A DNA stretch of 14,073 bases from Nitrospirota bacterium (lineage in GTDB: Bacteria; Nitrospirota; Thermodesulfovibrionia; Thermodesulfovibrionales; Magnetobacteriaceae). The position numbers and the translations under genes are program-made. Position 1 is the first letter of the stretch. Every line of letters starts with the position of its first letter. Positions 1 to 7,900 of this stretch are shown piece after piece. The notes below the pieces were generated by a model that was not told the origin of the DNA, did no database searches, and saw only the letters and a program-made list of their open reading frames with translations. The stretch is taken from assembly GCA_015233485.1 (NCBI GenBank), contig JADFXO010000067.1, forward strand, positions 1 to 14,073, read 5' to 3'.

Positions 1-125
1 ATCGAACCCTCCTGCCTATTTGCAGTCTCTTTATTTCGATGGTACTACTTTCTTTCATGGATTGACCCTCTCTCTGGTACATTTTTCATGACCGCTTTTG
101 GTACATTTTATCATGGCCGGCGACA
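1..125. mobile_element. End of an IS21-type insertion sequence (terminal repeats only)
   Basis: The stretch carries three related copies of a GGTAC...TCATG(G/A)...CC motif beginning at 41, 76 and 100; the last two are 24 bp apart (GGTACATTTTTCATGACC and GGTACATTTTATCATGGCC). Multiple short terminal repeats of this sort followed by a CCG-CGACA terminus are, from memory, typical of IS21-family ends, which finish in CA; that puts the outer edge at about 125. Directly after it the reading frame becomes recognisable membrane-protein sequence (HNIIWGNTTAVEPS), supporting an insertion junction there. No istA or istB coding sequence can be recognised in the first 75 bases. Family assignment is tentative; the junction is better supported than the family name. 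Confidence 0.5.
76..118 (+). repeat. Two 18-19 bp terminal repeats, 24 bp apart
   Basis: Positions 76-93 and 100-118 share GGTACATTTT followed by TCATG and CC; a third, more diverged copy starts at 41 (GGTACTACTTTCTTTCATGG). In IS21-type elements such repeats are the transposase-binding sites. The + strand gene starting at 98 takes its first roughly ten codons from this repeat. Confidence 0.55.
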
Positions 126-841
126 CCCATAACATTATATGGGGCAATACGACCGCTGTAGAGCCTTCAACCGCCCTGTTTAACGGTATCGCCCTGCTCT
201 GCCTGCTGAATTTCCTTAATAAAAAAGACATGGCGGCGCTTTTTATGTTTTCGGTAGTTCTACCCTTTTCCTTACAATTCAGATACGAGTCCGTGCTGAT
301 ATTGCCGGTATTGTTGTTATCAATATTGCTTTATGACAGAAAAATCCTGAAGGGTAAGGAGTTTTATTTGTTTATGTCGTTGTCCTTGGTATTGATCCTC
401 ACCCACATGTTGCAGCTTTATTCGGTAAGGGGCGACAGTTGGGGGGCAAGCGGCGACAAGTTATCGCTTTCTTTTATGTTGAATAACTTAAGGAGCAACG
501 CTATGTTTTATTTGGATAACAAGAGATTCCCCGTGATGTTTACCGCCTTAGCTGCTGCCGGAATTGTCTATAAAAAGGATTTATTGAGAGAACGGCTGAT
601 ACTGGCGGCGTGGTTTATATTGCTCTGGGGGGTGTTTCTGTTTTTTTATGCCGGTAGTTACAACTTCGGCCAGGATGTCCGCTACTCAGTTGTTTCATAC
701 ATGCCGCTGTCTCTGCTTTGTGGTAGCAGTATAGCTGTGACCTCTCTGGTTAGCTTATTGCCATGCTTAAAAACCAGTTCTTTTGCCCTCTTCTCAATAC
801 CATACAGTTGGCCTATATATTCCATTGCGACAAACCTATAA
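98..841 (+). CDS. 5'-truncated GT-C-like membrane protein fragment (pseudogene-like)
   Basis: A 247-residue reading frame of mostly hydrophobic sequence. Likely membrane segments lie near residues 25-41, 45-60, 66-79, 89-107, 146-158, 167-187 and 196-222. The order WGNTTAVEPSTALF, then a QFRYES-type loop, then YSVRGDSWGASGDK, YLDNKRFP and FYAGSYNFGQDVRYSVVSY matches the C-terminal half of ArnT/PMT-like GT-C membrane proteins, which normally have 500-600 residues, as I remember the family. Residues 1-10 are encoded by IS terminal sequence, so the start codon was supplied by the insertion and the N-terminal half, which carries the catalytic acidic residues in GT-C enzymes, is missing. The C-terminus after residue 222 also looks shortened or divergent. 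It converges on the GT4 gene with a 6-bp overlap. Probably non-functional; no ribosome-binding site is evident. Confidence 0.6.
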   Translation: MVHFIMAGDTHNIIWGNTTAVEPSTALFNGIALLCLLNFLNKKDMAALFMFSVVLPFSLQFRYESVLILPVLLLSILLYDRKILKGKEFYLFMSLSLVLILTHMLQLYSVRGDSWGASGDKLSLSFMLNNLRSNAMFYLDNKRFPVMFTALAAAGIVYKKDLLRERLILAAWFILLWGVFLFFYAGSYNFGQDVRYSVVSYMPLSLLCGSSIAVTSLVSLLPCLKTSSFALFSIPYSWPIYSIATNL

Positions 842-1948
842 ATCGAAAACTTCTTTATAAATGTTGATGGTTTTAATGGCTGTTTGACGCCAGCTAAACA
901 GTGACGCGCGTTTTAACCCTTTCTCTGCAAGTTTTGAAGCATAATCACGGTTAAATAAAACTTCATTCATAGCATTTTTCAATGATTCCACGTCATTCGG
1001 CGGGATAAGCATTCCGCCATCCCCTACAACTTCCGGCAGAGAAGATACATTTGAACATATTACCGGCGTGCCACAGGCCATCGCCTCAAGAGGCGGAAAC
1101 CCAAATCCCTCATAAAACGACGGGAATACAAACAACAGAGCGCCATTATACACAGCCGGGAGGTCTTCCTCTGCAACATAATTGAGATGATAAACTGCCT
1201 TACCCAGCTTCGCAGACTCTATCTTCCTTTGTATGAGATCAAAGCCGACCCCGGGCTTGCCGACAAGGACAAGCGGCGGAATATCCCAGGCTCCTTTTTT
1301 CAGGCGTGAGTACGCATCAATAATTGTGGCTATGTTCTTACGAACCTCAAGCTTCCCCACATAAAGAATGTATTCACCAGGCAAGTGAAGCCGCTTGAGG
1401 GTATTTTCTATCAGGCCTGTATCCTTGATAACTCTGAAGTTATCTGATACGCCCTGGGGAATAACCCTTATTTTGTCCTCGCAGCCGTAGAGTCTGACGA
1501 TGTCCCTCTTCGATGCCTCAGAGATGGTTATTATCCTGTCCGCCTGCGGAATTGATAATCTATATGATATTTGCGCTATAGTACGAAACTTTCTGCTGCA
1601 ATACTCAGGAAACATAACGGGGATAAGATCATGTACCGTTATTATCAAAGGACATATCTTCTTTATCGGTCCGCCAAAGTTGTACGGGGCATGGAAAATA
1701 TCTATTCCTTCTTTTCTTATCATTTTTGGTAAATCTATTATATTCCAAAAGAGGACTTTGCGCCTTAACGATGTGCGCACAGGCAAATCTGCCGGCACCG
1801 GTTCAGGCATTTTGAACAGACTGTTATGAAATAATATAAAAGTATGAGGCGTATTAAGCCTGGAGAACTGAAACAGGAGTTCCGCCGCATATATCCCGAC
1901 GGCAGTCTTTTGCTCCACAATCCGGCACGCGTCAAATCCTACCTTCAA
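836..1948 (-). CDS. GT4 family (GT-B fold) glycosyltransferase
   Basis: A 370-residue cytoplasmic enzyme predicted to transfer a sugar from a nucleotide donor to a lipid-linked or growing glycan acceptor. The N-terminal acceptor domain has an AVGIY motif (residues 16-20, replacing the common GIGRY), HAPYN at 86-90 and VHDLIPV at 105-111. The C-terminal donor domain has YVGKLEVRKNI (196-206) and the retaining GT4 signature EGFGFPPLE with E280 and E288 (E-x7-E), followed by ACGTPVICSN. Length is normal. The start is a TTG (1946-1948) overlapping the upstream flippase stop as TTGA, with GAGGGG about ten bases upstream as a Shine-Dalgarno candidate, so the two genes are translationally coupled. 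It is the last gene of the minus-strand operon. The fold and chemistry class are secure; donor sugar and acceptor are not visible. Confidence 0.93.
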   Translation of the reverse strand: MKVGFDACRIVEQKTAVGIYAAELLFQFSRLNTPHTFILFHNSLFKMPEPVPADLPVRTSLRRKVLFWNIIDLPKMIRKEGIDIFHAPYNFGGPIKKICPLIITVHDLIPVMFPEYCSRKFRTIAQISYRLSIPQADRIITISEASKRDIVRLYGCEDKIRVIPQGVSDNFRVIKDTGLIENTLKRLHLPGEYILYVGKLEVRKNIATIIDAYSRLKKGAWDIPPLVLVGKPGVGFDLIQRKIESAKLGKAVYHLNYVAEEDLPAVYNGALLFVFPSFYEGFGFPPLEAMACGTPVICSNVSSLPEVVGDGGMLIPPNDVESLKNAMNEVLFNRDYASKLAEKGLKRASLFSWRQTAIKTINIYKEVFDL

Positions 1949-3408
1949 ACCCTGATGCCCCTCATTACATCCCTAAACAACATCACATCATCATTTTTTA
2001 TTACTCTAAACAATGACAGACAGCTAAAATATATAATCGTGCCGGCTCCGATTCTTAACAACAGATGATACCCGCCAAGGACATTGACAATGCAACCCAT
2101 AAGCACAACCGCCGCTGCCGCTCTGGCTACGACACTAATAATCTCATTCGTTTTCGCATATTTAATATATCTATGAATGATTAAGGGATGTATGGCAAAT
2201 GGAATAAATTCCGTTATCAGCATTGTCACACTTGCGCCGACAATTCCAAAACGAGGAATAAGGACAGAGTTCAGCGCTATGTTTGTGATAGTGCATAAAC
2301 ATATTACATAAAACACTATTTTTTGTTTTCCGATTCCTACCAGTGTGTTGCCGTATAAATCACTAAGATACATGAAGAACATCTGCCAAACAATAATCCT
2401 CAACACAATTGCTCCACTCCTAAAGCTTTCTCCAAACAAAAAAACCATTATTTCCTCTCCAAGCACGCTGCCGCCAAGGGCCACTGGCAGTCCAATCAAA
2501 AAAAGATACTTTGCTGTTTTGGAATATGCCCTTCTCAGTGAATCAATAGAATCAACGTACAGTGTCCCAATCACAGGGAACAACGCGGCGATTACTGAGG
2601 CAGGGAAAAACAACATAGCCCTTATGAGCGAATCGGCACTATTATATAATCCTACAGCAATATCTCCCTTAACCTTGGATAGGAAAATATTGCTTATCCT
2701 TAGATATATAATCATGACAAATGAAGAAAGAAATATGGGAAATGTCTCTTTCATTAAATATTTCGCCACATCCATTTTGAAAGATGGCTTTATTCTATTC
2801 CTTGATGAAAAATAGATATTGGCTGCAAGGGCAATAGCTGCAGATAAAAATGCAGAGACTGCAATAATAAATATACCTCTGTGCAGCAATATCATTGCGA
2901 TGATGTATATCGCACCCGACGCCTTCCATATAATCGTCACAATAGTGGTATACTCCATCCTTTCAAACCCGTTATACATAGCGATAAAGCCGTTATTTAG
3001 GGTAGTAACAATTAATGAAGCACCCACGATATAAGCAATTAACGCAGTTTCCCTTGGATAACTCAAAACATTAATAAAAACTATGACCATAAAAAAGGCG
3101 ACAACACCCAGTATAAATCTTAACGTCAAGGTTGTTCCCAGGTAAATACCAGCCTTTTCTCTGTATTTATTCACCTCTCTGGAAGTAATCGCCACCAGGC
3201 TGAAATCCGAAATAACGCTAAAAATCGCCACAAAAGAAAAGGCGAAGGTATATTTACCATATAACGCGACATCGAGATATCTAGCCAGATATATTTCAAC
3301 TATAAAGCTGATCGGGTGGGTTACAATTTTAGATAAAAGCAGAAAAAACGTATTTTTGGCTACTCGTTGAGCTAAACTACAAGCTAAACTGGGAGCTATA
3401 CCTGTCAT
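1945..3408 (-). CDS. Wzx-like oligosaccharide flippase (MOP superfamily)
   Basis: A 487-residue protein with roughly 12-14 hydrophobic segments along its whole length. The N-terminal pattern VAKNTFFLLLSKIV, then YLARYLDVALYGKYTFA, then VISDFSLVAITSREV (to residue 79) is characteristic of polysaccharide-biosynthesis flippases, which move undecaprenyl-linked glycans across the inner membrane. Two further family-like blocks are the FPIFLSSFVMIIYLRISNIF region in the middle and LIPRFGIVGASVTMLITEF near the C-terminus. The ATG start lies only three bases after the DUF2079 stop, and the gene's TGA overlaps the GT4 start, so it is in the same transcript. Its neighbours suggest that it translocates the glycan the GT4 protein helps to build. 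No truncation is seen. The symbol wzx is not assigned because no Wzy is visible. Confidence 0.92.
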   Translation of the reverse strand: MTGIAPSLACSLAQRVAKNTFFLLLSKIVTHPISFIVEIYLARYLDVALYGKYTFAFSFVAIFSVISDFSLVAITSREVNKYREKAGIYLGTTLTLRFILGVVAFFMVIVFINVLSYPRETALIAYIVGASLIVTTLNNGFIAMYNGFERMEYTTIVTIIWKASGAIYIIAMILLHRGIFIIAVSAFLSAAIALAANIYFSSRNRIKPSFKMDVAKYLMKETFPIFLSSFVMIIYLRISNIFLSKVKGDIAVGLYNSADSLIRAMLFFPASVIAALFPVIGTLYVDSIDSLRRAYSKTAKYLFLIGLPVALGGSVLGEEIMVFLFGESFRSGAIVLRIIVWQMFFMYLSDLYGNTLVGIGKQKIVFYVICLCTITNIALNSVLIPRFGIVGASVTMLITEFIPFAIHPLIIHRYIKYAKTNEIISVVARAAAAVVLMGCIVNVLGGYHLLLRIGAGTIIYFSCLSLFRVIKNDDVMLFRDVMRGIRV

Positions 3409-3411
3409 AAA

Positions 3412-4962
3412 TTAAGTCTTTCTCTTTAGTATCATAAATCCGTCCATTTCATAAATTATATCATATCTTTCCTTTGTCTTCGCGACCATATCAAGAAATG
3501 TTTCTTCCATATTTTTATCAGTACACTTTCCATAATGCCATTGACAGCCGTTGTCATTGACAAAGTAAGGTCTTTTGACGTCAATAACGGCATAATCGGC
3601 CGATATTTTTTCGATATTCGCCTGTGTGTACTGCCCATGTTCAATCGAACTTATTAAGCCATTAAAACTGTATTCTGATGGATTTACCCTATCGACAGGC
3701 GCCATTATTCCATCGGGGAAAACCAAAATATGTCGGCGATATACAAGATAGTCCAAATTAATATTGTTTTGCGTGCTGATTGAAATATCAGGGTTTGCAG
3801 GAATATTAGACAGCAGGGCATTTTTTATTATGGCGTCTCTTTCAGTAGGTATATAGGCCGTAATGTGTCGTTCCCAATGTTTGGGAATCCAGAAATAACG
3901 GTACAAAAAAGAAGGTGCAAGCCATACGTGTCCCAGAATTAAAACTGTTACGATACATGGTACAAATATTTTTTTGGGTAATCTCATTTTTTCCCATAAA
4001 GAACCAGCGGTCGGCATTCCTTTAATAAATGCCATTATAAATGGAGCAATAAGACCGGCTGTATAATGTGTAGTGAAGGCATAGTAACTGTCATGCATGG
4101 AAAGCAGGGCAATTCCCATTATGGGAAGCGCTGGAATCAACATGAGTGGCCTTAAAAGGGGAATAAAACCAAGTACGCAAAATATGGCAATTACGTATTT
4201 AATTTTTACTGCGTTTGAAAAAATTTCCGATATTACTGTTAAAGGATGTTTTATGATAAAAAGCAGTATTTCTTCGATGCCATGTCCCATCCATGTGAAA
4301 GCGGAAACCTCAACGGATTCACTCAATCTTCCAGCTGTAAAGGCTGGTATCATATATTGGGTAGCCGCGTAAAAGTAAAGGATACCGAAAAGTAATAAGA
4401 AAGTGCCGGCCAATAATTTTCTTGAAGCTATCATCAGATAGAAGCCACAAGCTGCAGTCTGCAACGCGAATGGCTCCTTGACAAGGGCTACGCATGTAGC
4501 GCAAACAACTGCCAGCCATATCTTTTTCTGCTCAGCCAGAATAAAGAATCCAAACAGCAGCGGCACTGCCATGTGGTCCATATGAAAATCATTAAGTGCA
4601 TTATACCAGAGGGGAAAGTAGAGGACAAAAGCTGTCAGAGCCACATAACCATAGCGGCGCAAAAGCCATATGGAAGGTAAAGATAGGAGGCTGCTCTGAA
4701 GTAAAAGTATTATATAGGGAGCAAAACTCAGGGGGAAAAGCTGTAAAAATAAAGACCAAGGGACTAAAAATGGCAGCAAATGGCCAAAGGAAAACAATCC
4801 CAATTGTCCATAAGCACCTATTTTATAAAATAAACGAAGAAATATCCCCAGATCAAAGACAGTGGAGTGCAGCGAGACATACTTGCATATCGCAAGGCTT
4901 GATAGTATAAGAGCCAGCGCTATGAAGATATAAATGCTTTGCCGACATTCTTTAGTCTCCAC
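3412..4962 (-). CDS. DUF2079 multi-spanning membrane protein (putative GT-C transferase)
   Basis: A 516-residue membrane protein. After a first membrane helix (about 9-27), the loop HSTVFDLGIFLRLFY places an aspartate at 37, followed by GHLLPFL (60-66), then NDFHMDHM (124-131) and LVKEPFAL (160-167). This order (FDLGIF, H..P, DFH, KE) is typical of DUF2079 proteins, which I recall as grouped with GT-C glycosyltransferases; D37 would correspond to the GT-C first-loop acidic residue by inference. Around residues 390-516 there is a soluble, presumably exoplasmic, domain. The start is GTG at 4960-4962, overlapping the end of the upstream giant gene by 11 bp; no ATG lies in frame near it. A decayed second copy of its 5' end persists at 9091-9189. 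Substrate unknown. Confidence 0.8.
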   Translation of the reverse strand: METKECRQSIYIFIALALILSSLAICKYVSLHSTVFDLGIFLRLFYKIGAYGQLGLFSFGHLLPFLVPWSLFLQLFPLSFAPYIILLLQSSLLSLPSIWLLRRYGYVALTAFVLYFPLWYNALNDFHMDHMAVPLLFGFFILAEQKKIWLAVVCATCVALVKEPFALQTAACGFYLMIASRKLLAGTFLLLFGILYFYAATQYMIPAFTAGRLSESVEVSAFTWMGHGIEEILLFIIKHPLTVISEIFSNAVKIKYVIAIFCVLGFIPLLRPLMLIPALPIMGIALLSMHDSYYAFTTHYTAGLIAPFIMAFIKGMPTAGSLWEKMRLPKKIFVPCIVTVLILGHVWLAPSFLYRYFWIPKHWERHITAYIPTERDAIIKNALLSNIPANPDISISTQNNINLDYLVYRRHILVFPDGIMAPVDRVNPSEYSFNGLISSIEHGQYTQANIEKISADYAVIDVKRPYFVNDNGCQWHYGKCTDKNMEETFLDMVAKTKERYDIIYEMDGFMILKRKT

Positions 4963-7900
4963 TAAGGGGCTTAGCCTCTTTCCTCATTTGCCATGCCTTT
5001 TGCGCAACACCGGCCAAAAAGCAGTAATACCCTATTATTGCTAGCTGTTCAGCAACAATCCCGCTTTTTAAAACCAACGATACAGCACATCCCATTATGG
5101 TGACCATGAATCCGAGAATATATATGTTTCCCTTCTCTTCGTAAACCATTTCGGAGGCTGCGCTCCATCGCCTCGTAATCACGGGACGAACTAACCACAA
5201 CAGGCTCCTAAGCGCCATGAAACCGAAAAGACCGCCAACACTCACAAAGTAGCTATTAGTTCCATCCTTTCCGGGTTCAAGTCCTAAAAATCCGGGGTTA
5301 AGTCCTAAAAAATACAATAATCCACATAAAATTATCCAAATTATCATTCTACGTAGATTTCCAGTCAGCAGTTTTGCCCATTTTGTTTCTCTGATTATCC
5401 TTCTTATAAACCCTTGCCATGCCTTTTGGGCAACACCGACCACAACGCAGTAATACCCGATCATGGCAAGCTGTTCAGCAACAAGCTCGTTTTTAAAAAC
5501 CAAGAATGCGATACATCCTATTCTGGCTACTATGAATCCAAGAAGATATACGTTACCCCTCTTTTCGTAAATCATTTCGGAGGCTGCGCTCCATCGCCTC
5601 GTAATCACGGGACGAACTAACCACAACAGGCTCCTAAGCGCCATGAAACCTGACAGACTGCCAAAATAAAAAAAGGAGCTAACATTTAGTTCTAGAAATA
5701 AGAAATATAATATGTCGCTTAAAATTATCCAAAACAGCATTTTATAGATATTTACAGGCGACAGTTTTGCCCATGGTTTTTCTCTGATTATCCTTAAATA
5801 GCTACTAATAAACCCTATGGAGAATTTTATCTTTTGCCAGAGCCTTAAATCGCTACTAATAAACCCTATGGAGAATTTTATCTTTTGCCAGAGCCTTAAA
5901 TCGCTACTAATAAACCCTATGGAGGATTTTATCTTTTGCCAGAGCCTTAAATCGCTACTAATAAACCCTATGGAGGATTTTATCTTTTGCCAGAGCCTCT
6001 GCCACCATCCCTCAAGCCATCCAAGAGCAAACGCCGCAAAGATGAAGAGAAACGCTCCTGTTTTGATCAGTATAAGCCATGGAGATGTGATGGTTTCTTC
6101 CGGCATATAATGCTGCGTTGCCGGGAGGACACGCTCTTTAACCAATGACATTACCTTTAAATAAGGATTGTCAAGCACTTTTATGTCATTTGCTATGTCA
6201 TTTTCTATGTCATTTTCTAATGTACCCATATCCAACCATAATCCGCCTGATAGCGGTCCCACGACAGATTCCGTTTTCGTTCCCTTGGGGTAAAGGCTAT
6301 TACCGGCAACACTAAGAATTGGGGTGGTCATCATTATTTGTTCGACTATTGAATGCGGAGCCCATCTCTCTATGTACATTCGATAATTGAAAGACAAGTT
6401 GCCGCCAGTCTCAATCATTCGCTTTCCCATATCAAGTTTCCATGTAATTAAGCTCAGTTTGTCAGCACCTTGATCGCCAAAAATATCAGGAATGGTAATA
6501 TATATCTCTCCTTTTTTTTGTAATTCGCCGCAAACGTCTCTTGATACCCGATTATGCTCTCCGATAAATGTCAAGCTTAACCAGCAGAGGTTTTCTGCAT
6601 TTACAGTTCTGCTATTTTCAAAGAAAAGATGAACGCCAATAATGCCCGTCTGATTATCAACCTTTGTGTTCCATTCAAAACTCCCCGCGGCATCGCTGTC
6701 ATGTCTCCATACAATCCCTTTCAGAAAACCCCATGAGGCGTCTGTAACGCCAGACTGATTATCAAACTCAGGGCGTAGACTTTCAGTAACTATAAAAGGG
6801 CGTGGCATATTCAGCGCATCCAAGGGGGAAAGCGAAACAGGGCTGAACAAGGCCATGTCTGCCAGTCCGATAGTAAACGGGCCTTCATATAACTCCATAC
6901 TGAGACTGATTTCGGTTATCCTGCCCTTGATACCTGATAGATCCAATGGCTTGTTCGGCTTAAAAACCCTTATGAATTGTTCTCCTCTGTCGGTCTTCAT
7001 GGTAATCAACCCGGATTTAACGAATTTAACACCGATAGAAAGCCTAAGGATAAAAAATGTATTCTCTTCTATAATTGTATTGGTTGACCATAATATTTGT
7101 ACCCGCGAGCCCTCTTTTCCTTCTTTCAGCATCTTATTATCTTTGAATAAACTGCTGGAAATCATGGGGTGATTGACAATTGTCGTGGTAATTTTAACAT
7201 CACGGCTGTCCATTAAGAACTCTTTACCGCCTGTCAAATTATCAATCCTGCTCAGAGTGTCTTCCTTCTTCGACTTACCAAAGAAATAATAAATATCTTT
7301 CGGTCCGATAGTAAACGGGCCTTCATATGACTCCATACTGATGCTGATTTCGGTTATCCTGCCCTTGATACCCGTCAGCTCCAATGGCTTGTTCGGCTTA
7401 AAAACCCTTATGAATCGTCCTCCGCTGTCGGTCTTCATGGTAATCAACCCGGATTTCACAAATTCATCACCGCCAGAAAGCTGAAGAAGAAAATATGTAT
7501 CCTCTTCTATAATGGTATCGGTTGACCATGACATTTCTATCTGTGCGCCCTTTCCTCCCTCTTTCACCAGCTTATCATCATTGAATACACTGTTGAAAAT
7601 GAGGGGGTAATTCGCATTTGTCGTGATTATTTTAACACCAGGGCCGTCCATTAAGAATTCTTTACTACCTGTTAAATTATCAATCCTATTCAGATAGCCT
7701 TTCTTATCAGATATTTCCTTATTCCCCCAATTATTCGGCCTGCCAAAGGAATAATAATTCAAAAACTTCTGAGCCTCAACATTGCCAGAATCTCCAGATA
7801 GATCCAAGAGTGGCCCAAAGCCCCTGACATAACCATCGATAGCTGACAGAACTCCTGGAACTTCCCCTTCATAATTTTTCACAGCCCTCATTCCTTTAAG

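Larger units (their letters stand above)
4955..5791 (-). repeat. Duplicated C-terminal membrane module (two copies)
   Basis: Residues 1096-1226 (5399-5791) and 1227-1374 (4955-5398) both begin IIRE..WAKL, continue with a WIIL..LYFL helix, share the GFMALRSLLWLVRP block, then (M/E)xYExxGNxYxLGF, a hydrophobic helix, VAEQLAxIGYYC and GVAQKAWQ. The 1103-aa paralogue has this module once. Outside the 78-bp identical core the copies differ at many residues, so the duplication is older than the last exchange between them. Confidence 0.9.

Noticed and set aside
62..90. Outward promoter in the left IS end (TTGACC at 62-67)
   Set aside because: No acceptable -10 hexamer at 16-18 bp spacing; the match is half a promoter only.
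836..841. Transcription terminator between the convergent GT4 gene and the GT-C fragment
   Set aside because: The genes overlap by 6 bp and I see no stem-loop followed by a T-run in either direction nearby.
5792..5995. Regular 51-bp repeats as a CRISPR-like array
   Set aside because: Units are contiguous with no spacers, keep the reading frame and encode a protein repeat within a larger gene.
5817..6110. A + strand 97-residue reading frame with perfect internal repeats
   Set aside because: It is the antisense shadow of the 17-residue repeat of the 1374-aa gene; the minus-strand frame is the one conserved in the paralogue.
6812..7687. The 438-bp duplication as an assembly artefact
   Set aside because: The copies differ at about a dozen sites over 165 bp and diverge further elsewhere, so they are real separate sequences.
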